From positions 593,448 through 657,447 of the forward strand of contig NW_005198537.1 of the NCBI RefSeq assembly GCF_000372725.1: a DNA stretch of 64,000 bases. The letters run 5' to 3'. The notes under the pieces are model-generated. The model searched no databases, had not been told where the DNA came from, and saw nothing but the letters and a program-made list of their open reading frames with translations. Of the stretch, positions 38,775 to 48,692 are shown piece after piece. Both the position numbers and the translations under genes were made by a program. This DNA is from Emiliania huxleyi CCMP1516 (taxonomy: Eukaryota; Haptophyta; Isochrysidales; Noelaerhabdaceae). Positions within the stretch are counted from its first letter, which is position 1; every line of letters begins with the position of its first letter.

Positions 38775-41105
38775 ATGCAGCCGGGCTTGCCGTCGTGCAG
38801 CCCTTTTTGCTTCGGCTCGTCGTCAGCGACGCGCCAGTCCTGGCGCAGCCGCCCCGCCGTGCGGTCCACGGCCTTGCAGCCCGTCGACGCGCCCGACGAC
38901 GTGACCGCGGCCGAGATGGAGGCCTTCATGGACCACATCCAGCCGAGCTTGTACCAGCCGCCCGACGACAGCGACATCGCCCATGAGTTCACGGCGTGGC
39001 TGGCGGCGCGCCGCGAGACGTTGCGGACCGCCGCCGGTGCAGGCCGCCCTCGCGACTCGCAGGCCGACGTCGCCGCACCCGACGCCGCCGGCGGCGAGGA
39101 GTCGCCCGACAACGAGACGGGGCGCGCGACTCCGCCCGCACCTGCGCCGGCGGCGGCGTCCGGCCGCCGGCGCCGGCGCAAGCCGCTCGCCGGCGGCGGC
39201 GGCGAGAAGGAGAACGCGGACGTCGAGATGGACGCGCTCATGGTCGAGCGGCCCCGGCCTGCGCAGACGGAGCAGCGCTGGCGCGCCGTCCTTGCCGCGC
39301 GCCACGAGGATTACGACCGGGAGCTCGAGAAGGACAACCCGGAGCGGCCGTGGCACAGGGTGCCACACTTCCAGGGCGACGTCGAGGCGGAGTGCAAGCT
39401 GTGGGCAAGGGTCGTGCGCGCGCTCGGCGAGGCATACGCGCGTGACGGCTGGCGCATCGAGACCATCGAGTTTGACCCCAAGCGACCCGGGCAAGCCAAA
39501 ACCGCGCGCGCCACGCGCCACAAGAGGCTGCGGGAGGCGGCGAAGCGGGCGGAGAGCAAGGCTGCGGCTGCCGCCGCCGCCACCGCGACGCCGTCGCCCG
39601 CCGCCGCCGCCGCGGCGGCGGCGGAGGCCTCGGAGGGCGCGGCGGCGGAGGAGGAGCTGAAGGCGGCGCGGCGAGCCCAGGCAGAGAAGACTGCTGCACG
39701 GCTGTTCGAGCAGCTGGAGGACGGCGAGGAGGAGGGGGAGGGGGAGGCGGCTCGCGAGGCGTCAGCGCGCACGCTATCCATCGCCACTGATGCCTTGCTG
39801 GGCGTTCTCGACGCGGCCGACGGAGGCACCGTCGAGACGAAGGACGCGTACCAAACGGCGGACAAGCCGCTGGGCGAGGGGGAGGCGACGGAGGCGGTCG
39901 AGAAGGACAACATCACCATCGCCTTCAACAGGACCATCGTCCGCGAGGTGCGGCGGCTCCTGCAGACGTACGGCGGCGATCACAGGCCGCCGAGCATGGG
40001 CGCTGAAATGCACTACGAGCTCGCTGCGATGGAGGGCCCGTACGCTGACCCGAACGCCTTCTCGTGCGACCCGGACTCGCTGTCCACGCAACAGCTCGAC
40101 GCGCGTTTGCTACTGTGGTACCGGCAGTGCCTCCCCAAGCCGCCGCAATGGCGCGCCGACCCAAAGCTCAAGCAGCAGCCCTGGCGCGGCACCGATGGGC
40201 AGGAGCTGCTGCTGCCGCAGTGCTGGCCGTCGCATTGGCTGACGCGCGCGCGGCTGCTCGGCGCGCGGCGCGGCGTCGCGCTGACGCTGCGCGAGGCGGA
40301 CGCAGAGGCGCACGGCGAGGCGCCACACGCGCCGCAGCTCGTCGCGGACGCAAAGTTCGCGTTCGAGGTGGCGCTGCGCGAGCAGCAGCCCGCAGGCGCT
40401 CTCTATGAGAGCTACCGCCGCCTAGCGGCGGCTCTCGCGCACTCGCGGCGCACTCGCGCGGGGCTCGCGCTCCGCCACCTGGCCCTTTGCCCGGCGTGCA
40501 GCGACGCCCTCTGCTTCCCGGCGCAGCACCTCCCGGCCGTGACGCGCTACACGCTGCCGCCCGTGGTGCAGCGCGCCGGCTGCAGCGATTGCGACTACTT
40601 GGCGATGCGGCGCATGCTCGCCGCCCGCACGTCGTCGTACAACGAGTGCACCGCGAAGGACGCGGCGGAGTGGCTGCGCGGGCTCGAGCAGGCTGACGCC
40701 GTCAAGCACGCGTGGGGCGTCGTCGTCGTCGACGCCATCAACCGCCCGCCCCACGCGGCGACGCGGCTCGCCATCATGGAGGGCACGTTCGACCACGACT
40801 CCTTTGCCGCGTTCCTGCGGGCGACGCCCGGCGTGGCCGTGCCCTACTGTGGGGCGCATGGGCCGCCGCGGTCCGCGGCGGACGATGCGCCGATGCCGGG
40901 CGCGCCACCGGGCGCGCCGATGCCGGGCGCGCCGATGACGGACGCGCCAATCCCGGGCGAGCCGCCGGCCCCGGCGGCGGCGGAGGATGCGCCGATGCCG
41001 GGCGGCGGGCAGGACGCGCACCGTAACGGCTGCGCGTGCCCCGGGGGCTGCCTGGGCGGCCCCTCGTTCCTCCCGTTGGATCCGTGCTGCGAGTGCGAGG
41101 AGTGA
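38775..41105 (+). CDS. Unrecognised protein with Cys-rich clusters and AP(M/I)PG repeats
   Basis: An open frame of 776 codons from the ATG at 38775 (open further up to 38673). The N-terminal half is mixed: EMEAFMDHIQPSLYQPPDDS, an Arg-rich patch, then RWRAVLAARHEDYDRELEKD and WHRVPHFQGDVEAECKLWAR, which look ordered. Middle: charged/Ala-rich helix. C-terminal half: WYRQCLPKPPQWRADPKLKQ, then four cysteines spaced like zinc ligands (LCPACSDALC...GCSDCDYL), and VVVVDAINRPPHAA. The tail has repeats of AP(M/I)PG and ends in nine cysteines (CACPGGC...CCECEE). I cannot place it in a family; domesticated transposon origin is possible because of the Cys clusters and Trp/Tyr-rich core, but no catalytic triad is visible. 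Confidence 0.6.
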   Translation: MQPGLPSCSPFCFGSSSATRQSWRSRPAVRSTALQPVDAPDDVTAAEMEAFMDHIQPSLYQPPDDSDIAHEFTAWLAARRETLRTAAGAGRPRDSQADVAAPDAAGGEESPDNETGRATPPAPAPAAASGRRRRRKPLAGGGGEKENADVEMDALMVERPRPAQTEQRWRAVLAARHEDYDRELEKDNPERPWHRVPHFQGDVEAECKLWARVVRALGEAYARDGWRIETIEFDPKRPGQAKTARATRHKRLREAAKRAESKAAAAAAATATPSPAAAAAAAAEASEGAAAEEELKAARRAQAEKTAARLFEQLEDGEEEGEGEAAREASARTLSIATDALLGVLDAADGGTVETKDAYQTADKPLGEGEATEAVEKDNITIAFNRTIVREVRRLLQTYGGDHRPPSMGAEMHYELAAMEGPYADPNAFSCDPDSLSTQQLDARLLLWYRQCLPKPPQWRADPKLKQQPWRGTDGQELLLPQCWPSHWLTRARLLGARRGVALTLREADAEAHGEAPHAPQLVADAKFAFEVALREQQPAGALYESYRRLAAALAHSRRTRAGLALRHLALCPACSDALCFPAQHLPAVTRYTLPPVVQRAGCSDCDYLAMRRMLAARTSSYNECTAKDAAEWLRGLEQADAVKHAWGVVVVDAINRPPHAATRLAIMEGTFDHDSFAAFLRATPGVAVPYCGAHGPPRSAADDAPMPGAPPGAPMPGAPMTDAPIPGEPPAPAAAEDAPMPGGGQDAHRNGCACPGGCLGGPSFLPLDPCCECEE

Positions 41106-41159
41106 GTCTCGTCGTCGCTTCCCACACTGCGCGGCGTGTGGGTGGGGGTCTCTGTTGAT

Positions 41160-41206
41160 CACTGTACTGTACTCTCGCTCTCTCTCTCACTCGCTCGCTC
41201 TCTCGC

Positions 41207-41300
<94 letters not shown>

Positions 41301-41305
41301 TGTGT
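41160..41305 (+). repeat. Compound microsatellite (CT)n then (GT)n
   Basis: CTCTCGCTCGCTCGCT merges into (CT)n and then about 30 copies of GT. On either side GGAGTGAGTCTCGTCGTCG is duplicated (about 41099 and 41390). Confidence 0.95.
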
Positions 41306-41439
41306 GAGTGCGTGTCTCTCTGAGCTAATTCCTCTCCCGCCCGATCCTTGCTGCTTGCTGCGAGTGTCGGGGAGCGTGTGCGACCAGGGGAGTGAGTCTC
41401 GTCGTCGTGTCGGGGCGTAGCTGCTTTTTGGAAACATGT

Positions 41440-42279
41440 TTCTACTCGTTGGACCGGAGATGGGGGGGCAGGTGCACACCCCCTGCGCTGCTCAACCTCT
41501 GAGATGTTACTCCAGACACCGTACCGCCGTGTCTGTATCTCCCAACATCTCCCGGTCCCGCTACCCGCAGCTCAAAGCGACGTCTCCCCTAATCTCCACG
41601 GCACCCACCGCCCGCGCACACTACTCGCCGACGACTCGAGAGTCGCGCGCACGCACAACCCAGCCGTCGAGCAAGCGGGCATGACCAGAGGCGCCCGCGG
41701 AGGGACAACCGGGATCGCCCTCGCCCGAGCCAGAGCCAGCCCTGGCCCCTGGCCGCGCGCGCGGCCTTCTTTCTGGCCCGCATCCACCGCAGCGGCGGCC
41801 GCCGCTGCGAAGACTGCGGCCGCGCGACGCCTCCACGAGCATACGATCGAGCGCCCGGAGGGGCTCGGGCTGAGTGCCGTCGCGAGACCTCGGCACGCCT
41901 GCGCACGCCTGCGCACGCGGCAGAGCGACAGCGGCACCACCCTCGTCGGGCGCCGACGAAGCGTGCTCGCGGGTCGCCGCTCCGTCGACCGACGGCCGAG
42001 ACACTTGCTCCGACGCCGCCCCGCCCCCGCCCCGCCGGTCCGGCACCGATATCTCGGAGGACGACCTAAGGAAGAGCGTGGCGGCGCGTCGCCGGAGGAC
42101 GGCGCGCTCGTGCTCTCGCCGCGAGATCGAGGGGGGGGGGGGGGGGGGGGGGCTTCCCCCCCAAAAAACCCCCGGGCCAGGGGTGCGTTTTCCCCCACCC
42201 CGAAAAAACGCCCGGGTTAAGGAAGGGGGGGTGCCCCCCCCCCCACCTGTGGGTGGCTCAGCCCGAAGCTAAGGAGGTC
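41440..42279. other. Low-quality sequence approaching the assembly gap
   Basis: From about 42130 the sequence becomes homopolymer-expanded (G run of 20, C and A runs of 6-8), typical of a poor contig end. No gene can be supported; both strands have open frames from composition. Confidence 0.5.
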
Positions 42280-42379
42280 NNNNNNNNNNNNNNNNNNNNN
42301 NNNNNNNNNNNNNNNNNNNNNNNNNNNNNNNNNNNNNNNNNNNNNNNNNNNNNNNNNNNNNNNNNNNNNNNNNNNNNNN
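42280..42379. other. Assembly gap of 100 N
   Basis: Exactly 100 ambiguous bases, the conventional size for a gap of unknown length. Any gene between 41.4 and 42.9 kb may be missing. Confidence 1.
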
Positions 42380-42545
42380 AGGAAAAAAAAGACCCCCCCC
42401 CCGGTTTAAAGGAAAAATGGAGGGGGGTTTGGGGCCGCCCCCCCCCTTTCTCAGAAAAAGTGTTCGCCCGGGGCCGCACAGGCCCAAAGGGAGGTTTGGG
42501 GTTCCTTCGAGGGGGCCCCGGCCGGACGGACAAAATTGCTCCTCA

Positions 42546-42760
42546 GCAGTGCGACCCCGAGCTGGAGGCTCCGGCCGGGAGCTCGCGCGGGGCGCGTGGA
42601 GCTTTCCGCTCGGGCCAGCAGGAAACGGGCGCCCCGCACAGCGACGCCCGCCGTAGAGTGCCGAGAGCTCGGCTCGACGCGAGCGCCGAGGAAAAGCGAT
42701 CGGCTCCCAAGCAGTGGGACGCCGAGCTGGAGGTTCGGGCGGGAGCTCGCGCGAGCACAT
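42546..42760 (+). repeat. 166-bp direct repeat beside the gap
   Basis: CCGAGCTGGAGGCTCCGGCCGGGAGCTCGCGCG near 42553 and the variant CCGAGCTGGAGGTTCGGGCG near 42722. A tandem array extending into the gap is likely and may be why assembly failed. Confidence 0.6.
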
Positions 42761-42841
42761 AGCAAGGTGCGTGCGCGGCGGCGTGACACAGGTGAGCGGG
42801 CAGCTGGCGCACATTTCGGCTGTGGGAGCTGCCAGGAGTTT

Positions 42842-43015
42842 GCTCTCTCCGTTCACACCCCTTTGCAGAATTTTACAACAAAACTCCCTCGCACGACACT
42901 GGGCACAGGACTGGGCACGGGACTGTCTAAGAAAGAAAGAAAGAAAACAGACACGCCAAACGAGGGATGGGAGGAGGACAGGGTCCACACCTGCACGAGC
43001 AGGATTTTGGAAGAA
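42842..43015 (+). repeat. Dispersed repeat family C, copy 1
   Basis: An A-rich (AAAGAAAGAAAGAAAA) stretch, then CGAGGGATGGGAGGAGGACA, and GCAGGATTTTGGAAGAA. The same order occurs at about 48255-48325 and 59195-59300. Upstream, CACTGGGCACGGGACTG also matches 28290-28310 on the opposite strand. Confidence 0.7.
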
Positions 43016-43291
43016 CGATCAGGGGGACAGGTGGGGCTCTCCTGCTCCTGACAAGGGACACGACAGGCTCGCAGCGCGGTGCGCGGTGGACTCCCACATC
43101 CACTGGCGGTCTCATCTCAGTCTAGCGACCTGCCTCCAGCTTGTCGCTGGCAGTCTCTCCTACCACAGGCACACTGACACAGGGGTGGCAGGGGCGGCGG
43201 CACGAGTCTCCCACATACTATGCGGGCCTCACTAGAGGTGCGGCCTGTGCGTGTCCTCGCCCTTGAGGGGGGAGGGGAAGGGGCTGTGTGT

Positions 43292-43296
43292 CTGTG

Positions 43297-43348
<52 letters not shown>

Positions 43349-43392
43349 TGTGTGTGTGTGTGTGTGTGTGTGCGTGTGCGTGTGCGTGTGCG
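43292..43392 (+). repeat. (GT)n microsatellite
   Basis: About 45 GT units with a few CT/GC interruptions (TGTCTGTG, TGCGTGCG). Long Val/Cys open frames through it are artefacts. Confidence 0.95.
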
Positions 43393-43678
43393 AGCCGCCC
43401 TGAACGCCACGAGCGCGCCGCGAGCGCCGTAGCGCCGGCGAGCGCCGTCGGCAGCGCGCGACCGCCACCCAAAAGCGGAGGTACATCAGGAGCCGCAGCC
43501 GGCCTGCTCTATCAGCCCCGCAGCCGCGGTGGCGCGACCGGATGTCTAGATTCTAGAACGCCCCGCCTGTAGATTCTTTTTCGGGCGCCGACAATAGAGG
43601 CGGAAGCCCTCCCCCTCTTGCCCCTTGCCGACACACACACACACGGTGCCGGTCCCCGAGGTGCCTCCTCGCTGGCGG

Positions 43679-45327
43679 ATGGACACTTCGCCGGGCGTCC
43701 CGCTGCTGCAGCGCTCCGCGCGCCGCGAGTGCTCCGGTACTGGGAGAACGTTCCTCGCTGGCATGTGTGCGCTCTTCGTTAGTTCCGTCCTCCTTGCCTC
43801 CACGGACAGCCAGTCTAGGATATTCGAGGGCCTGCCTGCGTTCTTCCTTCCGTCAGCCGCCGACTCGGCATCGCCCAGCCGCCAGAACGAGGCGCGCTCG
43901 CGCCAGGGCTTTGCCGATGACTATCAGGTTACGTCTGGTGGCGTGAACTACGCCGGTAGTCGGTATGATGCATGGTCGAAGCCTCAGGGCTGGGGAGAGC
44001 CGCAGACGTACTACCAGCAGCAGGGCTACGCGCCGAACAACCAGCAGAGCTCGTATCAGCAGCACCGTCCCTCACAGCACCACTACCAGCAGCAGGGCGC
44101 TTTCTTTGGCCAGGCCGGAGACCCTTTCATCTCGCCCCCGCCTCCGCCACCCACCCCTGCGCCTCCGCCTCCGCCGTTGCCGCCGCCGCCGCCGCCACCC
44201 TTGCCGCCTCCGCCGCCGCCGCCGCCGCCGCCGCCGCGCCCGCCGCCTCCGCCTCCGCCGCCGCCTCCGCCGCCGCGCCCGCCGACTCCGCCTCCGCCGC
44301 CGCCCTTCCCTCAAGGCGCAGCCAATCCCGCCGCCGCTGCCTACCCCGGCGCATACCCCGCCGGCGCATACCCCGCCGGCGCATACCCCGCCGCATACCC
44401 CGCCGCCGCATACCCGACGGTCCGGCCGGTGGCGTACGTCCGGCCCGCGGCGCCGGGCTACGGCGGCGGGTACGGGTACGGGGCAGGGAGTGCCGCGATA
44501 GGGCGGGGCAGGGGGGCGGCGGCCGCGGCGGGCCGCGGCGGGCGCGCAGGCCGCGGAGGCCGCGGAGGCATCGCGCACGTAGGCGGAGGCCGGGGCAGAG
44601 GCCGGGGCGGATATTCCGTGGGCGGCTACCGGCCGGTCCGCCCTGCTGGGGCTGGCGGGCAGGGGGGCGGCGGCGGCATGGGCGGCATGGGGGGCGGCAT
44701 GGGCGGCATGGGGGGCGGCATGGGGGGCGGCATGGGCGGCGCCGTGCAGGGCGGCGGCGAGGCGCTGGGCGACTTCGCCGAGCAGAGTGGCAGCCCCGGA
44801 CGGGAGCGGCGCAACGTGAGCCGCGGAGGAGCGTCCCTGGGACCTTGCCTGTGCCTCGAGCCGTAGGGAACCCGGCGCTGGCGCACCTGAGCCAGGGCGA
44901 CGTGGGCGGGCTGCTCTCGGACGCGAAGAAGGACCCGACCGGCGTGCAGGCGATGGAGAATTGGGACGCAAAGGTCGGCGAGAAGGACCCGACCGGAGGC
45001 ATGGTCCACGGCGGTGTGGAGGCGTGCCCCCGGGGCCTAACCCTCCCCCCCTAGCCTGCCCCCCTAGCCTCCCCCCCTAGCCTCCCCCCTAGCCTCCCCC
45101 CTCGAGAGCACTCTCGGCCCGGCCTCCAGCGCCGACCTGTCTTTCTTTTTCGCGGGTTGCCTTTCCGTGCCCCCAGGCTGCTCGGCTTGGCCCCGGCCTC
45201 CAGCGCGTCCGCCCCCCCCCTGGCGCGGCAGGCGTACAAGTCGGGCCTCGTCTTCCTGCAGCAGAGCTACGACGAGCACCCGGACGACCACATGATCCCC
45301 GGCGTTAACCTCGCGAGCATGGGCTGA
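43679..45327 (+). CDS. Low-complexity anchored or secreted protein (Tyr/Gln, Pro, YPAGA and RGG repeats)
   Basis: From the ATG at 43679: a hydrophobic segment (FLAGMCALFVSSVLLAS, about residues 27-43), a Tyr/Gln-rich region (YYQQQGYAPNNQQSSYQQH), an 80-residue poly-Pro tract, AYPAGAYPAGAYP repeats, then RGRGG and GGMGG repeats. Further exons in other frames look genuine: PALAHLSQGDVGGLLSDAKK...KDPTGVQAMENWDAK (about 44875-45010) and, after a CCCAG acceptor, 45177-45327 encoding ARQAYKSGLVFLQQSYDEHP and ending NLASMG. Exact junctions are unresolved; a frame slip in the GGM repeats or an intron is needed. The composition recalls scale, wall or biomineral matrix proteins, or phase-separating proteins. 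No family recognised. Confidence 0.6.
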
Positions 45328-45734
45328 GAGGCGTCTCTTGGCCGGAGCCTCGCCGCGCGCGCTCTGGTTTGGTGGCCGGAGATGGGGCGGAGTTTCGCGG
45401 CATGGGGGATTTGGGGGTTTCCCGTTTCCCCCCTGGCTCCCCTCGATAGCCGGGGTAGCCTCTACACTGCATCGATGGCGTGTGTCCGTGGGTGTGTGTG
45501 TGTCCTGAAGGCTGGATGTGGAGCGCCTGGAAGATCAGTGTGACATAATGGGACCGATGGTGGCTCATGCGCATGCGGCTTGCGGCGTAGCGCACGGCCC
45601 GATTTGAGGCATGATACGTGGAACGTAAGAGATTTCCCCCTGCACTCGTTTTTTGCTGGCGGGAGATGATGTCACGGTCCGAAAAGTGAGAGCACCGCCC
45701 CACAAGTGTGTGAGGAAAGTGAACGCTCGAGGGG
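45328..45734. other. Intergenic, no gene recognised
   Basis: Moderate composition with a short GT run near 45490. No coding or repeat signal shared with the rest of the window. Confidence 0.4.
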
Positions 45735-46015
45735 AGCTTGGAGTGCAGTTGGCAACCTCACACCCAGGGCCAGGGCGCTAAGCAGCGCTCCCAGCGGGCC
45801 GGATGCTCGGGGACGGGCTACGTACGAGCAAGAAAGCCCTGACTGACCCCTAGGGGTGCGCGTTCGTCTTCGTGTTTCGCAGGGAAGGGGCCATAAAGAA
45901 CTCTAAGTAAACACTGGACTCCGAGGGTTAGCTCCGTGTACCGAGTTTCCCCTTAATCCAGAACGCCCCCTCCCGGAGCTGGTAAAATCCATGAATACTC
46001 TCCGAGGGTTGGACG
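45735..46015 (-). repeat. Dispersed repeat family B, full copy
   Basis: Read on the minus strand: AACTCTCGGAG-type block, GGGGAAACTCGG, TTTACTTAGAG, GGCCCCTTCCCTGCGAA, GTGCGC, CCGGCCCGCTGGGAGCGCTG and GTGCAGTCAA-like end. It ends 34 bp before the start codon of the cNMP-binding gene. Confidence 0.75.
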
Positions 46016-46048
46016 GTCTTGTCTTTCGGGGCGCTCAATGTAACGAAC

Positions 46049-47812
46049 ATGCATGTGTCGGGGGCCGAGGCGGAAGGCTCGCTGCTGCGAAGCCTGCACC
46101 TACTCTCCTCGCAGCGCTATTTGCGCAACCTCCTCGATGAGGTGTCGCGGCGGCCTCTGCAGTACAGCGAGGCGGAACCAGCTGGCAGCAGCAATGCGGC
46201 AGCAATGCGGCCCTCCGCTTCGGCGCCCTCTCTGCGCTCGGTGGCAAAGCGGGCTCCCCGCGCGCCGGACGAGCACGCCCGGCGGGACCGTCGGCCTCCG
46301 CCCTGTCCGCCGGTCGCATGTGGGGAAGCTGCCTGCATGCGGTCCGCCCGGCACCAGCCCCATCTCATCCGCCCTCGAAGCAGCTCGTCGCTCCTGCGCC
46401 AGCCCGCGGATTCGGAGGCGGCGGCCGGCCTCGACGCAGGCGTGGCAGCGACGCTCGCGTCCCTCCGCGACGACCCTCTCTTTTCAGCCTGGCGAGACTC
46501 CGCCTTGAACGCCCTCGCGCGGCTCATGCGGCCGCGACTCCTGCAGAGGTAAACGCCTCTCAGAAAAGACAAGCGCGAAAACTGGCCCTACCACCGGTCG
46601 CCACTCCCACCACATTCACTGCAGGTACGACGTGCTGTGGCGGGAGCGGGCGCCGGCGTCGGCCTTCTACATCATCGCCTCCGGCTCGATCGAATTGCGG
46701 CAACGACAGCCTAGCATGGAGGGCGAGGCGGCGACACGCGATGTATCGGTGTGCAAACCGGGCGACCTGATCGGCCACGCGGCGTTGGTGCTGCGGCCGC
46801 GTGGCTGCCCCATTAAAAGACAGTGCGTGGCGATGGCGGCCGAGCGAACATGGCTACTTGGCGTGAGCAGGCCAGACCTCGAGGTCAGCCGGCCCCCTCC
46901 AAAACCATGGCTCCAATGCCTTACCACTGCCCCACCGGCTGACACCTTACCACCTCCCCAGCCGATACCTCGCCACTGCTCCACCACCCGACACCTGTCC
47001 ACAGCCACAACGGCCGTGCACAGGCGTGTGCACCCGTGAGAGAGGCGCTCTTCTGGCACGGGAGCGGGCGCAGGGCGGAGGCGCTCGAGATTGCGGCGAT
47101 GCTGCGCCGCAGCGCATCGCCCCTCTTTGGCGAGGCCTCCCCTTCGGACCTCCTCGAGCTCGCCGGCCGCTTCGCCTTTGGTCAGCAGCTGCAGGCCGCC
47201 GGCGCAGCACCGGCTTGCTTCTCGATCCTCGTAGCGGGCACGGTCGCTATGTCCCGGACGGCCGCAGACGGAGCCGACTCCGCGTGGACGCTCACAGAGG
47301 CGTCCGCCTCGCCTTTCCTTGGAGAGGAGGTCGTGCTAGCGGGCTACTCGCCCGCCGCGCCGGTGCGCTGGGCCGCCGTCCTTCCCGCCCAATACCCGCC
47401 CGCTTCCTCGCCGACTTTGCCACCACCGTCCCCCGTCCCCGGATCCACCCCGCTTGTGCGCGAGTAGGCGCGCGTCACCGCCATCGCAGCGGAGACGTGC
47501 TCCCTGCTCTGTTTGCCCGTGGCGGAGGTGCCTGCGGTGGTCGAGCTCAGCCCGGCCCTTCGACGTATGCTACGCAAACGCAGAGGGCTCGAGCGGCTGG
47601 CCAGTCGCGTCGCTCCCCTCGTCCGCGCAGCGGGGGGGCAGTCGGGGTTGGAGCCCGGGGCGCAGCCGCAATGTGCAGGGAGGAGCTCCCTCGCAGAAAC
47701 GCTGCGGCGGTGTGACCCTGCTGGCGAGGCATCGAGGCGGTGGCCGGCACGCTCAGACCCAGGAAGAGAGTATTACGTGCACCTGTCTGCTTCGCGACGG
47801 AACACAATCTAG
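46049..47812 (+). CDS. Protein with two cyclic-nucleotide-binding domains
   Basis: Exons 46049-46548, 46625-46883, 47024-47362 and 47468-47812 join in phase to 480 residues. After a Ser/Ala/Arg linker, the first cNMP domain reads YDVLWRERAPASAFYIIASG, SIELRQ, KPGDLIGHAALVL and AMAAERTWLLGVSRPDLE. A second follows: SASPLFGEASPSDLLELAGR, FGQQLQAAGAAPACFSILVAG, LGEEVVL and VTAIAAETCSLLCLPVAEV. The phosphate-binding cassette of the first (GHAALV...) lacks the usual E and R pair, and the second also lacks the R-T/S-A-x-V core, so ligand binding may be lost. No kinase or channel domain is attached. Introns are GT-AG of 76, 140 and 105 bp. Confidence 0.8.
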
Positions 47813-48129
47813 CCCGTACACAGTCGTCACGTACCACTAAGTGGCTAGGGACCGACACAGGGAGCGCGCAAAAATCTGGCTCCTCCATTATTCTTCAGTA
47901 TGTGGCTCTTTTTAAAGAAAGAAGCTAGGAAGTGAAAACAGACACCAAAGGGAGGGTTCGAGTCTTCGAGATGCAGATGGCACAAAAGCCCCCACCATCA
48001 TCCATTCGAATCATAAATAAATAAATAAAAACGGACACCTCTCTGCTGTGAGATGGGTAAAAAGGAACAGGTCCCCGCATTCGAATCATCCATCACCATG
48101 TCGTCTCTTTTTGCGCGCAGCAGTTTCGC
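47813..48129. other. Intergenic, A/T-richer
   Basis: Contains an AAATAAATAAATAAAAA run near 48010, but it lies 200 bp past the stop. No gene recognised. Confidence 0.4.
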
Positions 48130-48325
48130 AGTGTACCTCTGGTTTAGTGCCAGTGGTGCGCCGCGCCCAGTCCGGAGATGTTTTCCCCGTGCTCTAAGTG
48201 TAAAAGCGCGCAAAATTCTTCTTTCGCACGGGACAGTCGACACGGGCCCGCCCCCAAAAAATAAAGAAAATAGAGACATACGAGGGATGGGACGAGGACA
48301 GCGGGTGAGCAAGATTTTGGAAGGA
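48130..48325 (+). repeat. Dispersed repeat family C, copy 2
   Basis: AAAAAATAAAGAAAATAGAG, CGAGGGATGGGACGAGGACAG, then GCAAGATTTTGGAAGGAGAAGG. It lies about 370 bp before the BCCIP start. TTAGTGCCAGTGGTGCGCC near 48146 matches the leader of the gene at 28352. Confidence 0.7.
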
Positions 48326-48692
48326 GAAGGAGAGGAGAGCGCATGGTGTGTGAGTGAGTATTCTTGATACGAAACCACGACGACACACACCAGTCGACTC
48401 GCATCGGTTGCCTCCATGAACGGCGGAGCTATTCTCGCATCCACACCACACCTGGCTCCAACGTGGACACGCCCATAGCTGGGGACACTACTAGGTCACG
48501 CATGGCATCAGAAGTTTTATCTCTGGGCCCCGAAAGGCATCTCTAGCAGCGTCGTTACGCATGCCCCCTCCCCTCCTGGGCGCAGGCGCCTCACGTCTCG
48601 ACAGAGCATAAGCCCTTGGCACACACACATCACACACACACTCGAGGCGCATCGAGGCGAGTAGAAAAAAAAGTCATCTTGCCACAACCACG

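Noticed and set aside
41504..42220. Arg/Ala-rich open frames before the gap
   Set aside because: No protein-like order and increasing homopolymer errors.
43220..43572. Val/Cys and Thr/His repeat open frames
   Set aside because: They are translations of the GT microsatellite.
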